A DNA stretch of 64,000 nucleotides, taken from the NCBI RefSeq assembly GCF_001421665.1, contig NZ_LMKV01000030.1, forward strand, positions 1-64,000, written 5' to 3'. The first letter of the stretch is position 1, and every line of letters begins with the position of its first letter. The stretch is from Sphingobium sp. Leaf26 (lineage in GTDB: Bacteria > Pseudomonadota > Alphaproteobacteria > Sphingomonadales > Sphingomonadaceae). A program made the position numbers and the translations under genes. Shown here in pieces: positions 8,453 to 17,006 of the stretch. The notes under the pieces are model-generated. The model made no database searches and was not told the DNA's origin. It saw only the letters and a list, made by a program, of their open reading frames with translations.

Positions 8453-9727
8453 TCAAATGATGTTTTTCTTCAACTTTGCCCGAAAATAGAACGCCGAGGC
8501 AGTTGCCATGATAAGACAAATCGCGGCCCCCGCATAAGCGAGCCAGATGAAGAAATGCAGCCAGTCAAGCGTGACGCCAGGCATGTTGCGCAGCAGCGTC
8601 AGGATCACGCTGCCGCCATAGCCAGAAGCGTCCGCAACATAGATGAGGAAGCCTGCTGTTCCCGTTGTACGGGTCGCGGCGACCAATCGGTCGAACAGCA
8701 TCGCATTGAACGGCGTATAGCCCAGGTACAGGCCAAGCCCGGACAGGATCATCCATGTCAGCGGCGACAACCAGCCATATTGGAACGCCAGCGTGGACAA
8801 TCCGATCAGCGCCGCGCCCAGCAAGACAATGGCATGCACGACCATCAGCGCGCGCACATTGTCGCGGATGAAAACCAGGCTGCCAAGCATGACCAGCGTC
8901 ACGAACGCGATCGGCGCTTCACTGGCGGTAAACACGCCGGAAACCCCTGCATAGCCGAGGTCGGTCCATATCTCTGCTGCGAAATTGTCGCGGAAATCGC
9001 GGATCGCGGTAAACAGGACATAAGCGAGGACCAGGAATGCCACGCCCGGTCCGTACTCGCGCAGGAAAGCGCGACGTGCTTCCACCTGCATGGGCAGGCG
9101 CGCCATGCGTTCGGCCTGCTCCTGCTGCGTGGGGAGTGGTAATTGCGCAAGGCCGATCACCGCAACGATAAGCAGCGGGAGAAAAAGCAGCCCGGTCACG
9201 GCCGGCATCCAGAACTCGTCGACCGGAAAGCTGTTCATCAGCCACAGGCCGACCGACTTCACCATGCCGGATGACACGACGAAGCTGGCGCACAATATGG
9301 CGGCTATCACTTCGCTGGTGCGACGCCCTTCAACATAGCCGAACACAAGGCCCCAGATCATGCCGAGCGGCAGGCCATTGAGGAATAGCGCGGCGACTTT
9401 CCAGTTCGTCGGCAGGATAGCGAACAGCAGCAGGGCGACCCAGGACATGGCGATCAGCCCGATAATCGCCATACCGCGCCGAGTGGCGGCCATTTCCGAC
9501 ACGACCTTGACGCCAATGAACTTGGAGAGAGCGTAGCCAGCGACCTGCGCGATCACGAGGGCGATCTTGAAATCCAGCAGGCCTTCCCAACCCGGCACAT
9601 CGGCATAGGTCGCCGCCGTGAAGGGCTTGCGAAAGGCATACATGGAGCAATAGGCGGCGAAGGCGGCAAGGCCCGCATAGAGCGAGAACAGGGCGGGATG
9701 CGCCTGCGCCAGCAGCCGCGTCAACAT
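8453..9727 (-). CDS. MFS-type permease, DUF5690-like, in phosphonate locus
   Basis: 424 aa from ATG 9727 (MLTRLLAQAHPALFSLYAGL), with about 12 hydrophobic segments. The early motif AAYCSMYAFRKPFTAATY is what I associate with the DUF5690 branch of the major facilitator superfamily. A GTG at 9787 overlapping the phnX stop as GTGA would add 20 residues and couple translation; neither start has a strong ribosome site. It follows phnX on the same strand, so inner-membrane uptake of the phosphonate, after outer-membrane entry through the TonB receptor, is the most economical role. The substrate is not shown. Confidence 0.82.
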   Translation of the reverse strand: MLTRLLAQAHPALFSLYAGLAAFAAYCSMYAFRKPFTAATYADVPGWEGLLDFKIALVIAQVAGYALSKFIGVKVVSEMAATRRGMAIIGLIAMSWVALLLFAILPTNWKVAALFLNGLPLGMIWGLVFGYVEGRRTSEVIAAILCASFVVSSGMVKSVGLWLMNSFPVDEFWMPAVTGLLFLPLLIVAVIGLAQLPLPTQQEQAERMARLPMQVEARRAFLREYGPGVAFLVLAYVLFTAIRDFRDNFAAEIWTDLGYAGVSGVFTASEAPIAFVTLVMLGSLVFIRDNVRALMVVHAIVLLGAALIGLSTLAFQYGWLSPLTWMILSGLGLYLGYTPFNAMLFDRLVAATRTTGTAGFLIYVADASGYGGSVILTLLRNMPGVTLDWLHFFIWLAYAGAAICLIMATASAFYFRAKLKKNII

Positions 9728-9783
9728 ATTGCGCTGGCCAGCCGCAGCAGGTTCCACGACCAACCCCTCGACCGCCAGCGCTG

Positions 9784-10629
9784 TCACGCGGGTTGGCCGA
9801 TCAGCGTGCGTGTGGGTGTCATGCCGGGCATCTGGCCTTTCGCCAGGGCGTCTTCGATCGCACCGACGGCCAGGCACAGATCGGCCACGCTTTCGATGAC
9901 GAAGTCGGCGCCTGCGACCTCAAACTCACCGATGACGGGCGTCATGCGCGCCATCCGCTCGTCCTCCGGAAGGCCCGTGAAATCTTCATAGGTCATGCCG
10001 ACGCCATTGCCCGATCCGGCAAGGCCGATGGTCCACAGGCCCGCATTGCGCCCCGCCACTATGCCGACGGGCGCGTCGTCGACGGCCACGCAGCGCCCTG
10101 TCGGCCATGCAGACAGTTCTGCCATCGCCTGCCACAGCATGAGCGGGGCGGGACGGCCCAGCGCCGTTTCACCAGCGCAGACGATCGCATCGGGCGCATA
10201 GCCCTGCTCGGCGGCGGCGGGGATGATGTCTGCCATCATGGTGCGGGTGTAGCCGGTGGTCGATCCCACCTTGATGCCCTTGTGGCGCAGTGCCGAGGCG
10301 CAGGTCGCCGCGCCGGGGATGAGGTCACGGCACAGCGACGCGCTGGCGGCCATCGCGGGTTCCAGTTCCACCATCAGCGCATCGACGTCGGCCTCGCTCC
10401 AGTCGCGTCCCTTGGCCGAATGCCAACGCCCTGCCATCGCGTCCTCCGACAGGATGGAGACAACATGCTCGCGCTTGGCCATGCCCATATAGCGGCGGAT
10501 CGTACCTTCATCGGCGGACACCCCGGCCTTTTCAAAAACCTGATCCATCGCCATGACGGGCGCACGCGATCCGAAATCGATCATCGTGCCGGCCCAGTCG
10601 AACAGCACCGCAACAATATCCGACATCAT
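9784..10629 (-). CDS. phnX: Phosphonoacetaldehyde hydrolase (phosphonatase)
   Basis: 281 aa HAD-superfamily enzyme that splits phosphonoacetaldehyde into acetaldehyde and phosphate. The nucleophile motif is FDWAGTMIDFGS (D11), and the cap-domain lysine that forms the Schiff base is in MGMAKREHV (K52). Further family segments are GSTTGYTRTMM and CVAVDDAPVGIVAGRNAG. Start ATG 10629 is the first of two tandem ATGs and overlaps the oxidoreductase stop as ATGA. The residues diagnostic of phosphonatase rather than a generic HAD phosphatase are present. It sits directly after the FAD enzyme expected to supply its substrate. Confidence 0.95.
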   Translation of the reverse strand: MMSDIVAVLFDWAGTMIDFGSRAPVMAMDQVFEKAGVSADEGTIRRYMGMAKREHVVSILSEDAMAGRWHSAKGRDWSEADVDALMVELEPAMAASASLCRDLIPGAATCASALRHKGIKVGSTTGYTRTMMADIIPAAAEQGYAPDAIVCAGETALGRPAPLMLWQAMAELSAWPTGRCVAVDDAPVGIVAGRNAGLWTIGLAGSGNGVGMTYEDFTGLPEDERMARMTPVIGEFEVAGADFVIESVADLCLAVGAIEDALAKGQMPGMTPTRTLIGQPA

Positions 10630-11765
10630 GCAATCTCCTTGATCGGGGTATTGAGCGCCGCGCCGACCACCCGTTCGCCGATGGCGAAGGCGGTGGACAT
10701 GCCCGCACCGCATGTCACCGCAATGACATGGACGTGGGGCGCGGCCTCATGGTGGAACCAGTTCTGTTTGGCCGAGGAGGCGTAAACGCCGATCCAGCGT
10801 TCGATCACCGGTGAAGGGGCGCCCAGCACGGCAGCAAACTCCTCCAGCATCAGCGAATCGATCCGTTCATGGTGGAAGGGATCGGGCGCATCGCCATAGT
10901 CATGGCTGTCACCGACCACGAGCGACCCGTCAGCGGACTGGACAGCGATCAGGTGGATGCCGACGTCCAGCAACTCCGGCTGTTCGGCGCGCAACTGCGC
11001 GGCAAGGGGCGCCGCTTCAGGCAGCGCAGCATAACCTTCGTAGCGAGCGAGACCCAAGTCGCTCATGACAGGCCGCGCCATGCGCCAGCCCGGCGCAGCC
11101 AAACGCAGCATCTGCAATTTGCAGCGCGTCACCTGATGCTCCGCCATCATGTCGGGGAAGAGCGCGTTGAGATCATCGCCGGGGCAGACGAAAATGGCGT
11201 CCGCCCGGACTTCCCCAGTACTCGTGACGACCAGCCCGCTCTCGCAGCCGATCACGGTGGCGGGCGGCGCGAAGGTGACACCCATATCCCGCTCCAGCCA
11301 GCCGGCGATCCGCGGCACCGCCTCGCGCGCTTCCACGCGCAGTTCGTGCGGGCTGACGAGCGCCGCCTCGCAAGGAGTGAAGGGCGTTTCGGGATCGAGC
11401 GCGCGAAGCTGCACATCGGTCAGCAGGTCGCAGCCTTCTCCCATCTCCGTCTGGCGGAACGCTTCCAGGACGGCCACGGCCGCCTGTCGCCGCACCGGCA
11501 GAACGAGGCCCGTCTGTTCGATCGCGATACCCGCACGCGGTGCGACGTCCGCCCACACGTCGCGCGCCCGGCGCGCCAGAGGCCACATATCATAGCGTTC
11601 CTGCCCGGTGACGGTGACGAAGCCGAAATTACGAATGCTGGCGCCGGTCGCGCGCGCGTTACGATCGATCACGATCACCCGCTTGCCCATCCGCGCCGCG
11701 GCCAAGGCGTGGGCCAAACCCACTATGCCCCGTCCGACTACCGCGACATCATAATGCCTGTTCAT
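10626..11765 (-). CDS. TIGR03364-type FAD-dependent oxidoreductase of phosphonate loci
   Basis: 379 aa DAO-fold flavoenzyme. The dinucleotide site is VVGRGIVGLAHALAAARMGK at residues 9-28, followed by the FAD ribose acid in VIVID. The C-terminus has VTCGAGMSTAFAIGE. Proteins of this type recur beside phosphonatase genes. To my knowledge related enzymes oxidise 2-aminoethylphosphonate or its N-methyl form to phosphonoacetaldehyde, the substrate of PhnX. No PhnW transaminase gene occurs in the window, which fits this enzyme replacing it. First gene of the minus-strand unit, divergent from the LysR gene. The exact amine substrate is not readable from sequence. Confidence 0.85.
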   Translation of the reverse strand: MNRHYDVAVVGRGIVGLAHALAAARMGKRVIVIDRNARATGASIRNFGFVTVTGQERYDMWPLARRARDVWADVAPRAGIAIEQTGLVLPVRRQAAVAVLEAFRQTEMGEGCDLLTDVQLRALDPETPFTPCEAALVSPHELRVEAREAVPRIAGWLERDMGVTFAPPATVIGCESGLVVTSTGEVRADAIFVCPGDDLNALFPDMMAEHQVTRCKLQMLRLAAPGWRMARPVMSDLGLARYEGYAALPEAAPLAAQLRAEQPELLDVGIHLIAVQSADGSLVVGDSHDYGDAPDPFHHERIDSLMLEEFAAVLGAPSPVIERWIGVYASSAKQNWFHHEAAPHVHVIAVTCGAGMSTAFAIGERVVGAALNTPIKEIA

Positions 11766-11780
11766 GCTGCTCTTGCCCGC

Positions 11781-11866
11781 CTGTGACCAACTTGTAACAA
11801 TTCTGCGTCACAGGCTGTTTGGGTCACCCGCATCAGCAAGGCCAATGCATCTGAGGCATGGTGACC
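11781..11866. promoter_or_regulatory. Divergent promoter region with GTCAC dyads
   Basis: The 138-bp gap between the oxidoreductase and LysR starts holds a perfect inverted repeat CTGTGAC-N19-GTCACAG (11781-11813). A second dyad is formed by GGTCAC (11822-11827) and GTGACC (11861-11866), enclosing ATGC-N7-GCAT. LysR-type regulators usually bind such dyads in divergent promoters. Assignment is by position and symmetry only. Confidence 0.45.
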
Positions 11867-11903
11867 ATAGACGCGCTTGCGGGCGCACTTTCAGGGGGCT
11901 GTA

Positions 11904-12785
11904 TTGAGCGTCAATTTCCTTCACCTCCGCTCTTTCTACGCCGTGGCCAGCGAGCGCAGCGTCAGCAAGGCGGCTCGACGGCTCAACATCTCCCAACCAA
12001 CCTTGTCCAAGCAGTTGAAGGCGCTCGAAGACCGCTACAAGGTCAAGCTGATCGAGGGAACACGCCCGCCATTGACGCTCACCACCGCAGGACGCGCGCT
12101 GTATAAAAAGTCTGCGGACCTGTTCGGCATCGCCGACGAAATCGGGGCGCTTTTAGGTGAGGACGATATCGACAGCGGTGCGCTGTTGCGTCTGGGCACG
12201 GATTCGCCCCCCTATGCCGCGGAATTCATGGCGGCGTTCAAGGCGCAAGTGCCAAATGCGCATTTTCGCGTCACCATTGCGAATGCGATGCAGACGAACG
12301 AGCTTCTGCTCAAGGCACAGATCGACATCGGCATCATCTGCGAGCCGCCGATCGAAACCGACTATACCTATACGCCGCTCTATGCGGATCGACTGGTTGC
12401 GATCCTGCCTGCATCATGGCCCGACGACGGACTGACGCTGTTCCCGATCGCGCGGCTGGCGCAGGAGGTCGTCCTTGTCCGCGAAGCGACATCGCGGACC
12501 CTGGCGGCGATGAACCGATTATTGGCTGACGCGGAGATCGCGCCGGGCCAGACGATGGAACTACATACGCGCGAAATGATTTGCGAGGGCGTGGCCCAAG
12601 GCATCGGCATGAGCCTGATGTTCGAGAAGGAATGCCCGCCCGACAGCCGTATTCGGGTCGTGCCGCTGGACACATGTTCGTCGCTGATCGAGGTAAAGGG
12701 CTATCTGGCCGTGCGGACGGAGCGTAAACGGATGCCTTTGATCCGTCAGTCCATGATCACCGCCAAGATGATGGCCGGCAGATGA
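11904..12785 (+). CDS. LysR-type transcriptional regulator of the phosphonate locus
   Basis: 293 aa. N-terminal winged HTH: FLHLRSFYAVASERSVSKAARRLN and ISQPTLSKQLKALEDRYKVKL. The effector-binding domain follows from about residue 90. The TTG at 11904 is preferred over an upstream TTG at 11877 because CAGGGGG lies 5 bases before it. It is divergent from the FAD oxidoreductase, the standard arrangement for a LysR regulator and its target. The inducer would be the phosphonate or phosphonoacetaldehyde if it behaves like other locus-specific regulators; this is inferred. Confidence 0.88.
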   Translation: MSVNFLHLRSFYAVASERSVSKAARRLNISQPTLSKQLKALEDRYKVKLIEGTRPPLTLTTAGRALYKKSADLFGIADEIGALLGEDDIDSGALLRLGTDSPPYAAEFMAAFKAQVPNAHFRVTIANAMQTNELLLKAQIDIGIICEPPIETDYTYTPLYADRLVAILPASWPDDGLTLFPIARLAQEVVLVREATSRTLAAMNRLLADAEIAPGQTMELHTREMICEGVAQGIGMSLMFEKECPPDSRIRVVPLDTCSSLIEVKGYLAVRTERKRMPLIRQSMITAKMMAGR

Positions 12786-12901
12786 TGCGTGGCATCGGGT
12801 TTTGTCGGTTTCCTTGATCCTGTATTCAGTCCTGTTCTGACCTTTTCCAGCATAAGTTTCCATGTTAGCTTGCAGATATCAAATAGCGAGGGGCCGATGT
12901 G

Positions 12902-13285
12902 ATGTTGCTCACCAGGTTGATAGCTACCTTTGTAGCAGTTTCCCTCCTTGTTCCTGCCGCTGCGCATGCCCGACGACATGATGATTGGCACAAGGACCAT
13001 CGCCATGATCGTGACCGGGGGAGCGATGCTGCAGCGGGTGTAGCACTAGGCGTTGGCCTGGTTGCGATCGCCGCTGCGGTGGCAGCAAAGAACAAACGGA
13101 AGGCCGAAGAGCGGCGAGACGGCTATCGATACGGATATGGCGGCAGCTATGGCAGTGATGCCTATTCACCGTCGCGCGATGTGCTTTGCTACCGTGGGGA
13201 GCGGCGTTGCTTTGTCCGTGGGCAATTTTCCTACGAATGGACGGATAGTCAATTTCAGTATGATCCTTATCGGCGGGGATATTGA
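12902..13285 (+). CDS. Small exported protein, histidine/arginine-rich
   Basis: 127 aa. A signal peptide (MLLTRLIATFVAVSLLVPAAAHA) is followed by a charged stretch with many H, R and D (RRHDDWHKDHRHDRDRGSD), one transmembrane or glycine-alanine segment (AAGVALGVGLVAIAAAVAA), and a tyrosine/glycine-rich tail with two cysteines (VLCYRGERRCFV). GAGGGG precedes ATG 12902. Similar small proteins are common in sphingomonads but have no assigned function. The histidine-rich part could bind metal. The next gene begins three bases after its stop. Confidence 0.72.
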   Translation: MLLTRLIATFVAVSLLVPAAAHARRHDDWHKDHRHDRDRGSDAAAGVALGVGLVAIAAAVAAKNKRKAEERRDGYRYGYGGSYGSDAYSPSRDVLCYRGERRCFVRGQFSYEWTDSQFQYDPYRRGY

Positions 13286-13287
13286 CC

Positions 13288-13752
13288 ATGCGATTTCACC
13301 TTTTGGCGATCGCCGTTGCATTGGCGGCTGTTCCCCCTGCATCGGGCCAGACGACAGCCCCCCCCACATCACCATCCGCCGCGATCAACATGGACCTTGC
13401 CGCGACCGATGCTATCCGCTCGACGCTTGGCGCAGATGTCGACGAGGGCCATATCGCGATGCTTCTGGCGCTTGGCCACCAGCAGGCCGTGGCGGCGACC
13501 TGTCCCGGCTTCGCGATCGATCCGCGCGCATTCTCCAACGAGTTTGACCTCATTTATGACGACGCGCAGGGGAAGCCGCGCGCGCTTGACTCGAACCAGA
13601 AAACGGCACTGGAGCGCAAGGCGACCTTCGCTTTCGGCACGGCGTTCGGCGCCCAGATCGCCATAGCGGCGAATGACCATGGGGCCTTTTGTCAGGCTGC
13701 TGCGCAGGAACGCACGGGTGGCAAGGTCGCGCACCTGATCTGGGCGAAATAA
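13288..13752 (+). CDS. Exported hypothetical protein
   Basis: 154 aa. Signal peptide MRFHLLAIAVALAAVPPASG, then a threonine/proline-rich linker and an alanine-rich globular part with two cysteines (AATCPGF near residue 72 and GAFCQAA near 136) that could form a disulfide in the periplasm. It starts right after the previous gene, so the two are probably cotranscribed. I do not recognise a family. Confidence 0.7.
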   Translation: MRFHLLAIAVALAAVPPASGQTTAPPTSPSAAINMDLAATDAIRSTLGADVDEGHIAMLLALGHQQAVAATCPGFAIDPRAFSNEFDLIYDDAQGKPRALDSNQKTALERKATFAFGTAFGAQIAIAANDHGAFCQAAAQERTGGKVAHLIWAK

Positions 13753-13806
13753 CAAAGCTGCCCTTCGGCTGTCAGATAGCCGATTCTGGCTTTGTCGGAG
13801 GCAAAG

Positions 13807-14568
13807 ATGGGCATCAAGCCGAACTGGCGTGCGGCTGTCGCCCTTTACGGCCTGTATAATGCCATCATCTTTGTGACATGGACCGCAGTGGGCGCGCGTT
13901 ATACCGACATGGTATCGGAACGCGTCGCGCTGACCAGCCTGGATCTGCCGCTTGGCCTGGGTGCGCTGTTCTGCGTACTCGCGGTCAGTTGGCTCGGATG
14001 GTGGCGCCCGGCCACAACGGAGGTCGGCTTGGCCGGCTCCCGATGGGCGGCGGGTCTTGTCCTGTTCGGCGTGATCGGGATGGTCGTCGTCAATGGCATG
14101 GCGACCGACTGGTCGAGTTTTTCCCGAACCCACTTGGCCATGCTGGTCGCCGCCGGACTTCTGGTGGGCTTCAACGAAGGACTGGTGACGCGCGGCGTGC
14201 TGGTGACTGGAATACGCGGATCTACCTCGAAAGAAACTTGGGTCTGGTTCTGGTCCTCAGCCCTGTTCGGCGCGATGCATATTCCCAACGCGCTGTTCGG
14301 GATTCCCCTGGTCGCCTCCCTTATCCAGTGCGTTTTTGCCGGGCTGATGGGCGGCGCCTTCTACGCTCTGTGCCGCGTGAGCGGGAGCATCTGGTTGCCG
14401 ATGGTCCTTCATGGCGCGTGGGACTTCACCTCTTTCAGCGCACAGGCATCGGGCGCCAACCCTGCGCTGTCGCCCGTCTTTCAGTTCGGAACCTATATAT
14501 TGGCGATTGTTGCCGTCGTCGCGCTGCTGCGGCATGATCGTAGATCGACACGGCCTGCGCCGACCTGA
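13807..14568 (+). CDS. CPBP/CAAX-protease-like intramembrane protein
   Basis: 253 aa with about seven hydrophobic segments. Motifs of the CPBP family occur in order: [11 protein letters not shown] (usual form EExxxR), [12 protein letters not shown] with the histidine, and LHGAWDF. The first glutamate of the EExxxR motif is replaced by asparagine, while the second glutamate, arginine and histidines are kept. Start ATG 13807 has GGAGG five bases upstream. Family members cleave prenylated or other membrane substrates, or mature and resist peptides; the substrate here is unknown. It stands alone between the exported proteins and the mechanosensitive channel. Confidence 0.85.
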   Translation: MGIKPNWRAAVALYGLYNAIIFVTWTAVGARYTDMVSERVALTSLDLPLGLGALFCVLAVSWLGWWRPATTEVGLAGSRWAAGLVLFGVIGMVVVNGMATDWSSFSRTHLAMLVAAGLLVGFNEGLVTRGVLVTGIRGSTSKETWVWFWSSALFGAMHIPNALFGIPLVASLIQCVFAGLMGGAFYALCRVSGSIWLPMVLHGAWDFTSFSAQASGANPALSPVFQFGTYILAIVAVVALLRHDRRSTRPAPT

Positions 14569-14669
14569 ACGGTTGGAAAATCATTGCCCCGCGACATGTG
14601 TAGAAAGGCATACCGATCCCCCGCTTACTGCTCCGCTGCCTGGGACTTCTCTTCGCTCTCGCATTCGCT

Positions 14670-17003
14670 TTGCCGTCGGCTATCGCGCAGACGGCACCGG
14701 ATGACTGGCGCGCGATCGACAAATGGCGCCAGACTTCGGCCATGGTCGAAGCGCTCGTGGACCTACCACTATCCCATCGCGCCCGCGTCACGATCGATCA
14801 TTGGGAAGATGTTCGGGTGGACCTGACGGTCCAGCGCGAATTGTCCAATGCTCTGGCCCAACGCGGGACGTTGAAGGGCCGGATCGCAAGAGCGCAACTG
14901 GCGGAGTTGGACCTAGGCTCGACAAAAGGAGGGAGCGAACTCTCTTGGATCAAGCAAAAGCGCAACGAACTGAATGAGAAGATTGCGCGAGAGGAAGGCC
15001 CGGCTATCGCATCGCGCGATATCTATGCACGCGACGGCGTGCTGATCCATGAAATCGACCAGATATTGCGTCAGAAACGACGCCAGAAACTGTTCGCGCA
15101 TGATGGTCCGATATTCGTGCCCGCAACCTGGGTCGCTGCTGTGCATGACTTGCGCGCCGGCAAGGTTGGCCTCGCCGCGCCGACTCCGACGCAGCAACCC
15201 AGCAGCGCTCTCGTCGGTATTCCCCTCGCATTTCGCCTGGCCATGGTGGCGGTTATCGGAATCGTTATAGGCTTGGTTGCCATGCGGTCCCGGACGACCC
15301 TGAGGGTCGCAATCGACCGGCGCAGCATTCCTTCGGGCTCGCCGCGTAGCAGGCTAGGCCTCGCTTTCGCGCGTGATCTGCTCGATATTGCCATGCCGAC
15401 GATCGCTCTGCTGATCGTCCTGGCGAGTATCGGCTTGCTGGCGTCGGACCTTCCGTTTCTGGCGGCGCTGAGCGGACAAATCATTCTTGCGGGCCTGACG
15501 GTGATCTATGCGCGATGGCTGGGTCAGAGCCTGTTCGCACCCGCCTTCCCGGCCGCGCAGTTGGTGCTGTTGCCCGAAGGCACGAGCGCGACAAGCATCA
15601 GACTGATGACGGGCATCGGCTTCGCCATGGCGGCCGATCAGCTTATCGACTATATCGACGAGCAGCCTGGAAGTTCGGCGGCCGTTGGATCGCTGCTGTC
15701 GTTCGCTATCGTTGCGGTCGTCAGTTTCCTGATGTGGCGACTGGCGCGCATCCTACGATATGCGCGGGGAGCCAGAAGCGCGGTCGCAAAAGCCGATGCC
15801 GCACATATTGACATGGAGCATCCGAACGATGCGGTAAAGCCCGTTGCGCGGCTCATGACGATCGCTGCGGCGCTTGCGTCGCTGGCCGCCCTATCAGGCT
15901 ATGTCGCCCTGGCACGCTATCTGTTGACGTCCACACTGATGTCGTTGGCAGCGGTCTGTACCAGCCTGTTTCTATACCGATCGCTGACGGAAGCGAGCGA
16001 ACTTCTTTTCCACCGTCAGGAACATACGGGGTCGCGCTATCTCCAGTTGCTTCCGCTTGCCTTTGGCTTTGTCCTCTTCCTGTTCACGTTTCCCATCATA
16101 GCGGTGATGTGGGGTATCAGTACCGAACAGGTGATAGACGCTATATTGGCGCTCAAAAACGGGGTCGCGGTCGGTCAGGTTCGGGTGTCGTTCGGCAGCG
16201 TGATGACGTTCATGCTGGTGTTCCTGCTTGGCTATGCCCTGACACGCTGGCTCCAGCGCGTGCTGCATTATGCGGTGTTGGACCGTCTGCGCATCGAAAC
16301 CGGCGCACGGTCGGCCGTCCTGACGGGCTTTGGCTATATCGGCCTTACCCTTTCGGCCCTGGTCGCGATCACAGCCGCGGGCCTCGACCTATCGAGCCTT
16401 GCCTTCATTGCGGGCGCGCTTTCGGTTGGCGTCGGCTTTGGCCTGCAATCGGTGGTCGCCAACTTCGTAAGCGGCATCATCCTGCTGATCGAGCGCCCGA
16501 TAAAGGTCGGCGACTGGATCGAAGTCGGCGTCTATTCCGGGCATGTGCGCAAGGTCGCCTTTCGTTCGACCCATATCGAGACGTTCGACCGCCATGAGGT
16601 GATCATCCCCAATAGCGATCTGATTTCTGGCAGCGTGACCAACCTGACCTATGGCGACAGCTTGGGTCGGATCACATTGCCGATCGGCATTGCCTATGGC
16701 AGCGACGTCGATGCAGCCAGAGCACTACTGCTGGACGTTATATCGGGTCATGAACGCGTTCTGAGCAGGCCCGAACCCAGCGTGATCCTGGATAGCTTGG
16801 GAGACAGCGCAATCAATCTCAAGGCCATGTGTTTTGTCGAAAATGTGAACCAGCGCCAGTCCGCACGGTCCGACCTCTATTTTGCTATTCTGAAGGCTCT
16901 GCAGCAAGCTGGGATCGCGATCCCCGTTCCGCAGCGCGAACTGTGGGTGCACGCGGCCGATGCCGACGCTTGCGGATTGCACACCGCTGATGGAGCGACT
17001 TAG
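14670..17003 (+). CDS. Large MscS-family mechanosensitive channel with N-terminal periplasmic domain
   Basis: 777 aa from the first canonical start in frame (TTG 14670). The periplasmic domain (DUF3772-like, about residues 10-150) is followed by roughly ten membrane segments. The MscS pore helix and beta domain lie at about 590-660 (GALSVGVGFGLQSVVANFVSGI, ERPIKVGDWIEVG, RSTHIETFDRHEVIIPNSDLI). It releases solutes under hypo-osmotic stress. In-frame sequence upstream encodes PRLLLRCLGLLFALAFA joined to LPSAIAQ, clearly a signal peptide, but no ATG, GTG or TTG precedes it. The codon 7 bases after AGAAAGG is ATC (14616). The true start is therefore doubtful. Confidence 0.9.
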   Translation: MPSAIAQTAPDDWRAIDKWRQTSAMVEALVDLPLSHRARVTIDHWEDVRVDLTVQRELSNALAQRGTLKGRIARAQLAELDLGSTKGGSELSWIKQKRNELNEKIAREEGPAIASRDIYARDGVLIHEIDQILRQKRRQKLFAHDGPIFVPATWVAAVHDLRAGKVGLAAPTPTQQPSSALVGIPLAFRLAMVAVIGIVIGLVAMRSRTTLRVAIDRRSIPSGSPRSRLGLAFARDLLDIAMPTIALLIVLASIGLLASDLPFLAALSGQIILAGLTVIYARWLGQSLFAPAFPAAQLVLLPEGTSATSIRLMTGIGFAMAADQLIDYIDEQPGSSAAVGSLLSFAIVAVVSFLMWRLARILRYARGARSAVAKADAAHIDMEHPNDAVKPVARLMTIAAALASLAALSGYVALARYLLTSTLMSLAAVCTSLFLYRSLTEASELLFHRQEHTGSRYLQLLPLAFGFVLFLFTFPIIAVMWGISTEQVIDAILALKNGVAVGQVRVSFGSVMTFMLVFLLGYALTRWLQRVLHYAVLDRLRIETGARSAVLTGFGYIGLTLSALVAITAAGLDLSSLAFIAGALSVGVGFGLQSVVANFVSGIILLIERPIKVGDWIEVGVYSGHVRKVAFRSTHIETFDRHEVIIPNSDLISGSVTNLTYGDSLGRITLPIGIAYGSDVDAARALLLDVISGHERVLSRPEPSVILDSLGDSAINLKAMCFVENVNQRQSARSDLYFAILKALQQAGIAIPVPQRELWVHAADADACGLHTADGAT

Positions 17004-17006
17004 TCC

